A DNA stretch of 22,878 bases. Source: JAAYDF01 sp964511155 (GTDB lineage: Bacteria; Planctomycetota; Phycisphaerae; UBA1845; PWPN01). The stretch is from positions 1 to 22,878 of the forward strand of contig CAZEEJ010000082.1 of assembly GCA_964511155.1 (NCBI GenBank), in the 5' to 3' direction. The notes below the pieces were generated by a model that saw nothing but the letters and a program-made list of their open reading frames with translations, did no database searches and was not told where the DNA came from. The position numbers were made by a program, and so were the translations under genes. How positions within the stretch are numbered: the stretch's first letter is position 1; every line of letters begins with the position of its first letter. Below are positions 13,467 through 21,795 of this stretch, piece by piece.

Positions 13467-13671
13467 GAGGAGACGGGAGACAGAAGACAGAAGACAGGAG
13501 ATAGAAGACAGAGATCAGCAACCGTCCATCTGTGTCCATCTGTGTGATCTGTGGGCAAGACCTGTTGCGAGAAGAGTCTGCCCACAGATCACACAGAGGG
13601 ACACGGATAAAGTCGGCTACTGATCTCTGTCTCCTGTTTCCTGACTTCTCACTTCTCCCCTCTCACTTTCC
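13459..13671. repeat. Imperfect inverted repeat cassette joining two convergent genes
   Basis: The left arm (13459-13557) and right arm (13579-13671) are inverted copies around a 21-base centre. Perfect sub-arms are TCTGTGTGATCTGTGGGCA (13539-13557 against 13579-13597) and GACAGAGATCAG (13507-13518 against 13620-13631). Looser (GACAGAA)n and AAGTGAGAGG blocks lie outside. Each arm starts with the TGA stop of its own gene (hydrolase at 13464-13466, LmbE at 13663-13665). Confidence 0.9.
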
Positions 13672-14418
13672 ATTGAGCAGCTCGGTGAGGATGTTGTTCT
13701 GGGGGTAGGCGTGGCCGAGGTGCTGGCGAAAGCCTTCGCCGGCGGGTCGGCCGATGCGCTTGCCGCAGGCTGCCGCGGAGCGTTTCATGCTGTCGATGTA
13801 CTCGTCGATGCCGTGATGGGCGCGCAACCAGTCGCGCTGTGAGGCATGGCAGGCAAGCATCTGTTCCTTGACCGCCAGCACGTCGGTGATATCGATCACG
13901 AAGTCGGGCTCGACGGGTCGGCCGTAGATATCCTTCTCCTCGACGGGGTCGGCGTAGTAGAGGTGCGGGACGCAGGGGGCGGGTGGCGCGGGGTTGATAT
14001 CGTAGGTCAGGAAGTTTGGGCCGCCGGCGATGAAGCAGGCGGTCCGGACGAGCCGGCTGGTTTCCTCGTGGTCGATCATGTAATCCGACGGCGGGTTGGT
14101 GATGACGACGTCGGGTCGGACCTTGCGGATGATCTCGACGAAGCGCTGGATGGTGGGCGCATCATAGAGGACGAGGATGTCCTTGGAGCCGGCGCAGTAG
14201 TACTCGGCCTCGAGGATGCGGGCGGCGGATCGCGCCTCTTCGTGCCGGATGTGGGCAATCTCCTCGGGCCGATGTTGCACCGAGCCGCAGTCTCCGCTGG
14301 TGGCCGTGGCGATGGCGATGCGGCAGCCGGCCTCGCGTTTGAGGCGGATGAGCGTTCCCGCACATTTGAATTCGGCATCGTCGGGATGGGCCATGAAGGA
14401 CAGGATGGTTCTGGACAT
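13663..14418 (-). CDS. PIG-L/LmbE-family N-acetyl-sugar deacetylase
   Basis: The 251-residue protein is a full-length member of the zinc-dependent PIG-L/LmbE family, which removes acetyl or related groups from N-acetylglucosaminyl lipids and thiol-sugar conjugates. The metal motif AHPDDAE (H11, D13, D14) is at the N-terminus, followed by TSGDCGS, HIRHEEARSAARILEAEYYC and NPPSDYMIDHEET (H117, the third zinc ligand). There is no signal peptide, so it acts in the cytoplasm. The substrate is unknown. Start ATG 14418 follows GGAG by about ten bases. It lies 264 bp downstream of the SAM-hydrolase gene, separated by a hairpin element, so co-transcription is uncertain. Its TGA stop lies inside AAGTGAGAGGGG, the beginning of the inverted repeat cassette. 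Confidence 0.92.
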   Translation of the reverse strand: MSRTILSFMAHPDDAEFKCAGTLIRLKREAGCRIAIATATSGDCGSVQHRPEEIAHIRHEEARSAARILEAEYYCAGSKDILVLYDAPTIQRFVEIIRKVRPDVVITNPPSDYMIDHEETSRLVRTACFIAGGPNFLTYDINPAPPAPCVPHLYYADPVEEKDIYGRPVEPDFVIDITDVLAVKEQMLACHASQRDWLRAHHGIDEYIDSMKRSAAACGKRIGRPAGEGFRQHLGHAYPQNNILTELLNGK

Positions 14419-14612
14419 CTGGGTCTGCTCCGTTGCAGCGTGCCTGGCGTACGAGGTCCATCCGCCGCGCTCCGGGCGTGGCGGGCAGGTTGAGCAGTGT
14501 CGCCGCGGGCCGGGTCGGGTGTCAAGGCGGCGGCGGAGCGGAGGGGCAGGTCAACCCCAGCGTGGCATTCGGCAACGCGGGGAGAGTGAGAAGCTGAGAA
14601 ACCGTGTCTCCC

Positions 14613-14638
14613 GCACGGCTCACAGAGCCGTGGCACAC
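14613..14638 (-). repeat. Dispersed hairpin element, copy 2
   Basis: On the minus strand this 26-base element starts GTGTGCCAC, and CACGGCTC pairs with GAGCCGTG around a TGT loop. Compared with 5895-5920, a T-A pair is replaced by G-C and one loop base differs. It lies 45 bases past the SAM-hydrolase stop in gene orientation and could also act as a terminator, though no U-run follows. Confidence 0.75.
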
Positions 14639-14682
14639 GACGAGCATTCATGCGAACGGCGCATCCGTTCCGCGGCGTGGGT

Positions 14683-15474
14683 CTATTCCGCGCGGACGTG
14701 CACGGGGGTGCCGCGACGGGCGTCGAGAGTGGCGGCGGCGCTGCCGCCGTTGACTGCGACTTCGAGCATCTGGGTGCTGCCGATGAGAGCGATCAGTTCG
14801 CCCTGGGCCACGTCGGCGTAGGTGAGGTGAATGGGCCCGACCGCGCGCGGGCCGACGGCGATCCGGTGGCTGCGGGCGAGCGAATGGGCCGCCGACAGGT
14901 CGAGCTCGGAGATGTTGGTGATGAGGTTGCCGAAGCGGTCGATGAAGAGGACCTCGCCGTCGAGTCCGCCGTTGGGCAGGCATGTGGGCGCGGGCAGGTG
15001 CAGGGTCTGGATCTGGCCGGCGACGGGGCCGACCTGGCTGAGCGGTACGCCCTTGGAGAGATGCCCCGCGACGGGGGCGAAGATATCGCGACCGTGGAAG
15101 GTGCTGGACAGCGAGCCGGCCATGAGGCGGCGGTTGTCAACGACGCGGACTTCCTGCACCTCGGCATCGCGGTGTACGAGCGTCAGCAGTCCGTTATCCG
15201 GGGCCAGGATGATGCGGTGGCTATAGCGGGCCGCCAGGATTCGTCGGCTGGTGCCGACGGTCGGGTCGATCACCGCGACGAAGATCGTCCCCGCGGGGAA
15301 GTAGGGGAATGCCTGCCGCAGGATGAATGTTCCGCCGACGAGTTCCTGCGGATCGATCTCGTGGGTGACGTCCACCAGCGTCGCCTTGGGGTCGATCTGC
15401 AGGATCATCCCCTTCATGGTCGCCACGTAGTGGTCCCGCGTGCCGAAGTCCGTCATGAGAGCGATGATCGCCAT
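14683..15474 (-). CDS. S-adenosylmethionine hydrolase (SAM hydroxide adenosyltransferase, DUF62)
   Basis: The 263-residue protein belongs to the DUF62 family, related to SAM-dependent fluorinase and chlorinase, whose common members hydrolyse SAM to adenosine and L-methionine. Family marks in order are ALMTDFGTRDHYVATMKGMI (D9, D14, K21), VDVTHEI, AVIDPTVGTSRR, APDNGLL and STFHGRDIFAPVAGHL (about 124-139). The C-terminal beta domain contains FIDRFGNLITNI and closes with ALIGSTQMLEVAVNGGSAA. The usual DPGVGT is DPTVGT here. The longer loop found in fluorinases is not evident, so halogenation is not suggested. ATG 15474 is preceded by GGGGTG. The gene is 145 bp after the PEP-CTERM gene; the spacer holds one copy of a 54-bp dispersed repeat. 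Confidence 0.92.
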   Translation of the reverse strand: MAIIALMTDFGTRDHYVATMKGMILQIDPKATLVDVTHEIDPQELVGGTFILRQAFPYFPAGTIFVAVIDPTVGTSRRILAARYSHRIILAPDNGLLTLVHRDAEVQEVRVVDNRRLMAGSLSSTFHGRDIFAPVAGHLSKGVPLSQVGPVAGQIQTLHLPAPTCLPNGGLDGEVLFIDRFGNLITNISELDLSAAHSLARSHRIAVGPRAVGPIHLTYADVAQGELIALIGSTQMLEVAVNGGSAAATLDARRGTPVHVRAE

Positions 15475-15498
15475 GGCACCCCGTCGCCGCCGGGCTCC

Positions 15499-15552
15499 GG
15501 TAGGACGGGGAGATCATCTCCCCGGCAGCCCTGCCAGGAGGACTCGTCGTCG
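15499..15552 (-). repeat. 54-bp dispersed repeat, intergenic copy
   Basis: It matches 19805-19858 at 50 of 54 positions in the same orientation. It contains GGGGAGAT-C-ATCTCCCC, a perfect 8-bp inverted repeat, and GGCAG-CC-CTGCC. Here it lies in the leader of the SAM-hydrolase gene, while the other copy is coding sequence. Confidence 0.85.
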
Positions 15553-15619
15553 CGGCATGCCCACAAGCTACCACGCCTCACTCTTCCCGCCAACGCGCCC
15601 CCCTTTGTTTGTGCGTCGG

Positions 15620-18600
15620 CTACCACCTGCGTCGCTTGATCAGCAATCCGCCGAGGGTAAGCAAGGCCAGCGTCGCGGGCTCGGGAACATACTCCAAGCG
15701 CATCATGGAAGGATCGGTCCAGACCATGGTCCACATCCCGCGATCCTCGGGAGCCAGGACGAGTGCGGAGCCGTCGGTGCCACCGGCGACGGTCAATACG
15801 GTGAAGAGGTCCCCCGGGTTGGGGGTGAACGAGCCGGCGAGTTCGACGTCGAGCACACCGGCCAGCGAGCCGGCCCCGGCGATGGCCAGCCAGCCGTGAT
15901 TGGCGTTGCCGTAGCCGACGATGTCGATGCCCAGTGTGCTGGCCTGGGTGTAGGAACCGTTGACCGTGAGTTTCGATCCAGGGCCGAGATGAATTGAGCC
16001 GGTGTTGACCAGGTCTCCGACGGTGGTGAAATCGCGGCCGCCCAGCAGGCTGAAGCTGCCCTGGTTTTCGGCGAGCGTATCGATCGGGGCGAAAACCGAG
16101 GTGGTGCCTTCGAGCACGACGGTGGCCAGGTTGACATTGATCGGGCCGGCCCCGTGAACATTCAGGGTGCCGTTGACCGCCTTCCAGGTTCCGGTGGTGA
16201 GGGTGCTGCCCGCGAACTGCGGCGGCAAGGCGTGGACCTCCAGCGTGCCGCCTCGGGCTTCGAGCGTGCCGAGGTTGTTCATCGCTGCGGATGCGTGGAT
16301 GTGTCCATAGCCGAAGATCGTGTGGCCGAGGTCGTTGGTCAGGGGGTAGGTCGCGGAGCCGTCGATGGCGCCGGGGGACAGTTTGAGGGTTCCGGTGCCG
16401 CTGAGCTGAAGCGCGTTGTTGAGCCGGAACGTCCCCCATCCCGAGCCGCCGGTATAACCGCCGATCTCGATGGCCCCGTGGTTGGTCAAGGCCGTGCCCG
16501 CGACGTTCATCACGGCGCCGTTCTCGACAAGCCAGGATCCTGTGTTGGTGACGTCGGTGAGCATGGTGCTAACGCCGCCGCCGCTGGCGAGAAACTGGCC
16601 ATTGCCGTCGGTAGCGCTGGTCCCGCCGGTGATGGCACTGCCGGTGTAGAGTCGCACCTTGGAGCCGGCCTCGGCGAGAATCTGGCCACCGATCGACTGG
16701 GCGACCGGGGTGCGCAGATCGAGGAGCCCTCCGCCGGTCGCCTTCATCATGGCGTGATTGGTCTTGGGCGCGGAGCGTAATTCGAGAACCTGGTTGGCGC
16801 GATCGGCGATGATCGTGCCGTGGTTGATGACGGCGGCATCGATGTAACCGCTGCCGTGGATGGTATGCCCCCCGGCATGAGTCAGCGTGAATCCGTCGGG
16901 ACTATCGAGGTATCCGGGCCAGAGCTTCAACGTACCGGTCCCATCGAGTTCCACATCGCTGGTGAGGCGGAATCGGCCCCATCCGGAGCCGCCGGTATAA
17001 CCGCCGACTTCAATCATGCCGGCATTGGTCAAGGATGTGGCGACCTCCATGATGCCGGCGTTCTCAACCAGCCAGGCGCCCGAATTGGTGACGTTGGTCA
17101 GGGCGACGTGGTGGGTGTTGCCGACGTAGAGTTGTCCATCGCCGACGGTATTCGTGGCCCCGCTGGTGACGGCGCTGCCGTTGTAGAACCGCACCTTGGA
17201 GCCGGGCTCGGCGAGAATCTGGCCACCGATCGACTGGGCGACCGGGGTGCGCAGATCGAGGAGCCCTCCGCCGGTCGCCTTCATCATGGCGTGATTGGTC
17301 TTGGGCGCGGAGCGTAATTCGAGAACCTGGTTGGCGCGATCGGCGATGATCGTGCCGTGGTTGATGACGGCGGCATCGATGTAACCGCTGCCGTGGATGG
17401 TATGCCCCCCGGCATGAGTCAGCGTGAATCCGTCGGGACTATCGAGGTATCCGGGCCAGAGCTTCAACGTACCGGTCCCATCGAGTTCCACATCGCTGGT
17501 GAGGCGGAATCGGCCCCATCCGGAGCCGCCGGTATAACCGCCGACTTCAATCATGCCGGCATTGGTCAAGGATGTGGCGACCTCCATGATGCCGGCGTTC
17601 TCAACCAGCCAGGCGCCCGAATTGGTGACGTTGGTCAGGGCGACGTGGTGGGTGTTGCCGACGTAGAGTTGTCCATCGCCGACGGTATTCGTGGCCCCGC
17701 CGGTGACCGCGCTGCCGTTGTAGAACCGCACCTTGGAGCCGGCTTCGGCGAGGATCTGTCCGCCGCCGGTCTGGTCGATGGCCACATGGACGTCGAGATT
17801 TCCCCCGTTCGACGCTCTCATGAGGGCATTGTTGGTCTTGGCGTTTGTGTTGAGTGAGAGGGTCCACGCGTGGTGATCGGCGTCGATCGTGCCGTTGTTG
17901 GTCATGCCGGCGTTGATGGTGGAGTTGCCGCCCTTGATGGTATGGCCGGCGGCATGGGTGAAGTGCACGGCACCGGCGCTGTTGTTGATGTAGGCTCCGG
18001 AGAGGTCGAAGGCACCGCTGCCGCCCAGAGTTTCGCCCTCGTCGAACTGTACGGTCGAGAGGCCGTGTCCGCCGGTGTACAAACCGATCTGGAATGTCCC
18101 ATCGTTGACCAGCGAGGTTCCGCCGACCGTGAGGGTGGAGCCATCCTGAATCTGCCAGAGCCCGGTGTTGGTGACATCGGTGATGGAGCCGCTGTTGTAG
18201 CTCATCGAGAACTTGCCGGCCCCGGTGCTGGCGGTCGTGCCACCGGTGATGGCGCCGCCGACGAGCCCGACCGTGCCGCCGCTGGCCACCAACCGGCCGG
18301 AATCCGACTGATTGACCGTGGTGTGAATGTTCAGGGTGCAGCCGGCGCTGGCCTGCATGGTGCTGTGGTTGGTTTTGACGCCGGACTTCAGCCCCAGCGT
18401 CGCGTTGGAGTACAGCACATCCAGCAGGCCGTTGTTGACCAGTGGAGCATTGACGTCGCCGGCGCCCGCGGCGATGGTGTGTCCGGCAGCGTTGGTCAGG
18501 GTGCCGCCGCCGTTGATGTAACCGCCGTCAAAACGGAGCTGCCCTTGACCGGCGATCTCGATCGCATTGCTGATCTGTAGCACCCCGTATCCGGCATATC

Positions 18601-18997
18601 CCCCGTACTGGAGCAAGAGCGTGCCGTCGTTGTTGATGGCCGGCCCGATGATTCCCGAACCATTGACGGTCAGGCTGCTGCCGTTGTAGGCGTTGACGGT
18701 CGAGCCCAGTCCGATGGTCAGGGAACGGATCTCCGCGGTCTGGTAGCTCAGCACGGCCGGGCCGATGCTGACGGTGACATCGTCCAACGTGCCGGGGTAG
18801 GTCGGCGGATTACCGACGGTGCCCCAGTTAGTGACGTAAGCTGCTGGATCCGAGCCGGGGATGTGCTTCTGGTCGTACCAGCCATTGGTACCCGCATCGC
18901 CCGTCCAGGTGAAAACCCCGGCCCAACCGGCCTCCGCCGCCACGCAGGAGACCACGGCCGCCAGCCCTGCTGCTGCACATCGTATGCGTGTGTTCAT
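15620..18997 (-). CDS. PEP-CTERM-sorted repetitive surface protein, 1125 aa
   Basis: A signal peptide (MNTRIRCAAAGLAAVVSCVA, cleavage near residue 25) is followed by about five imperfect units of roughly 179 residues. Each contains GGYTGGSGWG-like, LTHAGGHTI-like, NNGTI and TNVTNSGAWLVENAG-like motifs, as in parallel beta-helix adhesin-type proteins of planctomycetes and verrucomicrobia. The C-terminus has the PEP-CTERM sorting signal (VPEPATLALLTLGGLLIKRR), so an exosortase elsewhere should process it at the cell surface or envelope. Two central units share a perfect 494-bp DNA repeat (residues about 433-597 and 612-776). Composition is rich in Gly, Thr and Asn with almost no Cys. ATG 18997 follows AAAGGG by nine bases; a start at 19045 would precede the signal peptide. 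Function is unknown; adhesion or matrix structure is inferred. Confidence 0.92.
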   Translation of the reverse strand: MNTRIRCAAAGLAAVVSCVAAEAGWAGVFTWTGDAGTNGWYDQKHIPGSDPAAYVTNWGTVGNPPTYPGTLDDVTVSIGPAVLSYQTAEIRSLTIGLGSTVNAYNGSSLTVNGSGIIGPAINNDGTLLLQYGGYAGYGVLQISNAIEIAGQGQLRFDGGYINGGGTLTNAAGHTIAAGAGDVNAPLVNNGLLDVLYSNATLGLKSGVKTNHSTMQASAGCTLNIHTTVNQSDSGRLVASGGTVGLVGGAITGGTTASTGAGKFSMSYNSGSITDVTNTGLWQIQDGSTLTVGGTSLVNDGTFQIGLYTGGHGLSTVQFDEGETLGGSGAFDLSGAYINNSAGAVHFTHAAGHTIKGGNSTINAGMTNNGTIDADHHAWTLSLNTNAKTNNALMRASNGGNLDVHVAIDQTGGGQILAEAGSKVRFYNGSAVTGGATNTVGDGQLYVGNTHHVALTNVTNSGAWLVENAGIMEVATSLTNAGMIEVGGYTGGSGWGRFRLTSDVELDGTGTLKLWPGYLDSPDGFTLTHAGGHTIHGSGYIDAAVINHGTIIADRANQVLELRSAPKTNHAMMKATGGGLLDLRTPVAQSIGGQILAEPGSKVRFYNGSAVTSGATNTVGDGQLYVGNTHHVALTNVTNSGAWLVENAGIMEVATSLTNAGMIEVGGYTGGSGWGRFRLTSDVELDGTGTLKLWPGYLDSPDGFTLTHAGGHTIHGSGYIDAAVINHGTIIADRANQVLELRSAPKTNHAMMKATGGGLLDLRTPVAQSIGGQILAEAGSKVRLYTGSAITGGTSATDGNGQFLASGGGVSTMLTDVTNTGSWLVENGAVMNVAGTALTNHGAIEIGGYTGGSGWGTFRLNNALQLSGTGTLKLSPGAIDGSATYPLTNDLGHTIFGYGHIHASAAMNNLGTLEARGGTLEVHALPPQFAGSTLTTGTWKAVNGTLNVHGAGPINVNLATVVLEGTTSVFAPIDTLAENQGSFSLLGGRDFTTVGDLVNTGSIHLGPGSKLTVNGSYTQASTLGIDIVGYGNANHGWLAIAGAGSLAGVLDVELAGSFTPNPGDLFTVLTVAGGTDGSALVLAPEDRGMWTMVWTDPSMMRLEYVPEPATLALLTLGGLLIKRRRW
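16670..17163 (-). repeat. Perfect 494-bp direct repeat, copy B (coding)
   Basis: It is identical to 17207-17700 by line-by-line comparison. The period is 537 bp (179 codons), so it stays in frame. The first differences are at 16669/17206 and 17164/17701. Confidence 0.93.
17207..17700 (-). repeat. Perfect 494-bp direct repeat, copy A (coding)
   Basis: It is the partner of 16670-17163, separated from it by only 43 bp. Other units of the same protein have diverged, so this pair reflects recent duplication or gene conversion. Confidence 0.93.
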
Positions 18998-19397
18998 CTG
19001 TTCAACCCTTTTGATGGTGCCCTCAAACTCCCTCTGTACCCACAACGCCGCAGATCAGGCGATCAGCGCGTCCGAATCATCAACCCGTCGCGGGGCCATC
19101 GCTGCCGAACCGCACTCCCGGCATTCCCGAAATACGCCAATATCTGCAAGCTTTCGTTTGGGGGAGGCGACCGCGCCGCGGTCCAGGCTGCACACCTCTT
19201 CTCTCTCCTCGCCCTTGGCTACGGGGCCGCATGCACCCGTGCGCGCCGGCCCCGCCGCCGGCCCATCGACGATCACGTCAATGCAGCGAATGTCTGGTAG
19301 GAAGAGGGTTTAAGGATTCGCTTGGATCGCCGGAACAATGAATGGCCCTGGAGCAGTCACGTGAACGCCTCTTCCTCAGACCTGCCGCTCGACTGCA

Positions 19398-19426
19398 ATT
19401 ATGGCCTCAGGCTGTTCCCATGTCAA
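19398..19426 (-). promoter_or_regulatory. Near-consensus promoter for the PEP-CTERM gene
   Basis: On the minus strand, perfect TTGACA (19426-19421) and CATAAT (19403-19398) are spaced 17 bp apart. Transcription is predicted from about 19391. No other gene lies between this site and 18997. Confidence 0.65.
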
Positions 19427-19633
19427 GAGCATACCGCAAACCGGCAAGGTGTGGCTGGACGCCCCTCAGTTAGCCTTTAATTAGGGTGTTGCCGGCAGAA
19501 CCGGGCGGCGCGCGATGCCTTCCGGCACACAGCAATACCCCATTCGGTGCCGCGGGAGCCCCCCGACACAGAAGCGATGGGCCCGGTGGGCTCGCCCCGG
19601 CAGGGGCGGCGGGAGCCACGTGTACGGCGTTTC

Positions 19634-19765
19634 CCTAGTATGACAGCGCTGGATGAGGTTTCCTGGTAGCGGCCGCCCCTCGTGGCGGCCGGCGCCTGAA
19701 GATCTATCGCCGCCCAGCGGCCGCCAGAGGCGGCGGCCGCTACAAAGCAGCGCTGTCGTGCTAAG
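19634..19765. mobile_element. MITE-like palindromic element, about 132 bp
   Basis: Terminal arms of 17 bp (19634-19650 and 19749-19765) are reverse complements at 14 of 17 positions, with GACAGCGCT/AGCGCTGTC perfect. Inside are a second inverted pair, GTAGCGGCCGCC (19666-19677) and GGCGGCCGCTAC (19732-19743), and an extra AGCGGCCGCC near 19716. There is no coding capacity. It starts 15 bp past the beta-propeller stop. Transposition is inferred from shape only; no target-site duplication was identified. Confidence 0.5.
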
Positions 19766-19779
19766 TTGTCACGGCCCGT

Positions 19780-21795
19780 CTACCGCAGGCCGCCGGCGGC
19801 TTCGGGAAGGACGGGGAGATCAGCTCCCCAGCAGCCCTGCCAGGAGGATTCGTCGTCGAAGGAGACTTCGCCGAGGATCGTGGTCATGTCGGCCAGGTCG
19901 GCGGCCTTGGCCCCGAGGTCGGTGACGGCATACACGGTGTCGCCGATGAAGATGCTGCGCGTCGAGCCCCAGTAGCCCCAATAGCAGCCGCGACCCACGC
20001 TGGCCAGGTCCACCGTGGCCAGCCGGCCCACCTCCGCGAAGTCGGTGTCCGGCCCCACCCGGTAGACCATCAGCCCGGTGAACTCGTGCTCGTTGATCAT
20101 CGGCCCGACGGTCCCCTCGCCGTAGAGCTCGATCGGGAAGGCCACCACGCCGCGGGCAGGGAAGTAATTAAAGGCCTTGGGGTTGTAGTTGGCCTCGCTG
20201 TTCGTGCCCCGCCCACCGATGATCTTCACGTACTTCTGTTGCGGGTTGGCCGGGTTGCTCACGTCGAAGACGGACAACTGCACGCCCTGCACCCATGCCC
20301 AGGGGACACCCTCGTCGGGGTCCGCATACTTGCCGATGGTCAGCAGGTGGTTCTCATCGAGCATCTGGATGTGGTCCGAGTAGCCCGGGATCTTCAACTC
20401 GCCCGTCACCCGCGGATCGGTCGGATCGCTCAAATCCAGCACGAACAGCGGGTCGATCCGCTCGAAGGTCACCACGAAGCCCCGCGGGCCCACGAACCGG
20501 GCCGCGTAGATCTGCTCGCCCGGGGCCATGTTCTCGATCTGGCCCACGACCTCCAGGCTGGCGCCGCTCTCGCCGAGCACGTAGACCGCATTGCTCACGC
20601 TTGACCCAAGGTCCATGGACCACTCATCCACCGTGGTGGCGATACGCAGGTGGTCCTGGTACTCGCCCAGCGAGTACTGGCTCAGCGGGCGTCCGGGCAC
20701 CAGGCCGCTGGCTACGTATTGCGTCCCCGCCTCGGTGAATGCCAGCTTGTGGATCATCGTGTCCGCCCGCGAACTCATCATGTCCCAGTCGTACGCCGTG
20801 TCCGTGACGTACAGGGCGTCCAGACTTGCGTAGATCGTGCCTGCGTTGGCCGTCAGGGCCGTCGACTGGAAATCGCCGGTCGGGTCATCCACGTCCAGCG
20901 TCACCACCGTCGTGATCGCGTAGCCGTCGCCGGACTCGGGACGATAGGAGCTATCCCAACCCACGATGCTGCCCGATCGGCTTTCGCCGTCCGCCATGGT
21001 CACTTCGTAAGCCGGCAGCCATTCCTCCAGCGTCATGCCGTTGAGATTCGCCGGCGTAGGGTTGTCCGGCAACCGCGGCATGCTCGTCAGCACCAGATGC
21101 AGCCGGCTCTGGATCATCCGGCTGGAAGCCAACTCGCCCTCGAAGTCGATCGTCGCTTCCACCGTCGGCTCGGCCGGGTCCGTCACGTCGATCACCGTGA
21201 CCGTGACCTCGCCCCCGTCGTTCCACGGCCCGCCGATCATGGCATCGGCCACGGCCACATCGCTATCCATCGGCATCGGACCCCAGAACCACCCGCCCCA
21301 GTGAACGGACAGCGCGATCAGCCGGTCGCCCCGCAGAAAGAGCGAATGCCCGCCCGACTTCAACGACACCTGGGCGATTTCCGCCAGCTCCTCGGGCGGC
21401 TGGGCTCTCAGAATGTGGACCTTGTCCCCGCGCAGCCAGTAAATGTACTCTCCATCGTTCTTGACCACGTCGCTCTCATCAACCCCCGCCTCCTGCACGT
21501 TGGTCGTGGAGTAGGGTTGATCGCCGCCGCTGCCGCCTTCCGCACTGTCGGCATCCGGGGCCGCGGCCGGCATGCCCAGGAACAACCAACCGCCCCGCCA
21601 CCAGTCGCCGGACCACTGATTGGCTCCCACCCGGACGTTCGCCTGGTTGACCAGGAACTGGCGCATCTCCTCCGCCGATCCGAACGCCCGCAAAGCCGGG
21701 ATCCGCGGCTTGGCCGGTGCAAAGGGCGGCAGGCAGCTCGTTCCGCACACACCCACAGCCAGCCCCATCAGGGCCAGAATCGAAAGCCGTCGCAT
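19780..21795 (-). CDS. Secreted beta-propeller domain protein (COG4880 type)
   Basis: The 671-residue protein has a signal sequence (MRRLSILALMGLAVGVCGTS) with cysteines at 17 and 21, so lipid attachment is possible though neither lipobox is ideal. A short linker rich in Gly and Asp leads into the family's opening motif YSTTNVQEAGVDESDVVKND (about 95-114). The hallmark RFVGPRGFVVTFERIDPLFV and LDLSDPTDPRVTGELKIPGY follow later, with LDENHLLTIGKYAD. These match the beta_propel family of secreted proteins with a C-terminal propeller. The usual end (VYAVTDLGAKAADL) is extended by about 26 residues (DDESSWQGCWGADLPVLPE and after), encoded by a dispersed 54-bp repeat. ATG 21795 follows AAGGAG by eight bases; a frame start at 21822 lacks this. 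Function is unknown. Confidence 0.88.
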   Translation of the reverse strand: MRRLSILALMGLAVGVCGTSCLPPFAPAKPRIPALRAFGSAEEMRQFLVNQANVRVGANQWSGDWWRGGWLFLGMPAAAPDADSAEGGSGGDQPYSTTNVQEAGVDESDVVKNDGEYIYWLRGDKVHILRAQPPEELAEIAQVSLKSGGHSLFLRGDRLIALSVHWGGWFWGPMPMDSDVAVADAMIGGPWNDGGEVTVTVIDVTDPAEPTVEATIDFEGELASSRMIQSRLHLVLTSMPRLPDNPTPANLNGMTLEEWLPAYEVTMADGESRSGSIVGWDSSYRPESGDGYAITTVVTLDVDDPTGDFQSTALTANAGTIYASLDALYVTDTAYDWDMMSSRADTMIHKLAFTEAGTQYVASGLVPGRPLSQYSLGEYQDHLRIATTVDEWSMDLGSSVSNAVYVLGESGASLEVVGQIENMAPGEQIYAARFVGPRGFVVTFERIDPLFVLDLSDPTDPRVTGELKIPGYSDHIQMLDENHLLTIGKYADPDEGVPWAWVQGVQLSVFDVSNPANPQQKYVKIIGGRGTNSEANYNPKAFNYFPARGVVAFPIELYGEGTVGPMINEHEFTGLMVYRVGPDTDFAEVGRLATVDLASVGRGCYWGYWGSTRSIFIGDTVYAVTDLGAKAADLADMTTILGEVSFDDESSWQGCWGADLPVLPEAAGGLR
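19805..19858 (-). repeat. 54-bp dispersed repeat, coding copy
   Basis: It encodes DDESSWQGCWGADLPVLP at the C-terminus of the beta-propeller protein and matches 15499-15552 at 50 of 54 positions. Confidence 0.85.

Larger units (their letters stand above)
18998..19779. other. Long leader of the PEP-CTERM gene and a palindromic element
   Basis: No gene is supported. A near-consensus minus-strand promoter (19398-19426) places a leader of about 394 nt before the ATG at 18997. The part next to the beta-propeller stop carries the inverted-repeat element at 19634-19765. The remainder is GC-rich with no recognised RNA. Confidence 0.6.

Noticed and set aside
16670..17700. Insertion sequence explaining the 494-bp repeat
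   Set aside because: The repeat is in frame, matches the protein's structural period (179 codons) and has no inverted ends or transposase.
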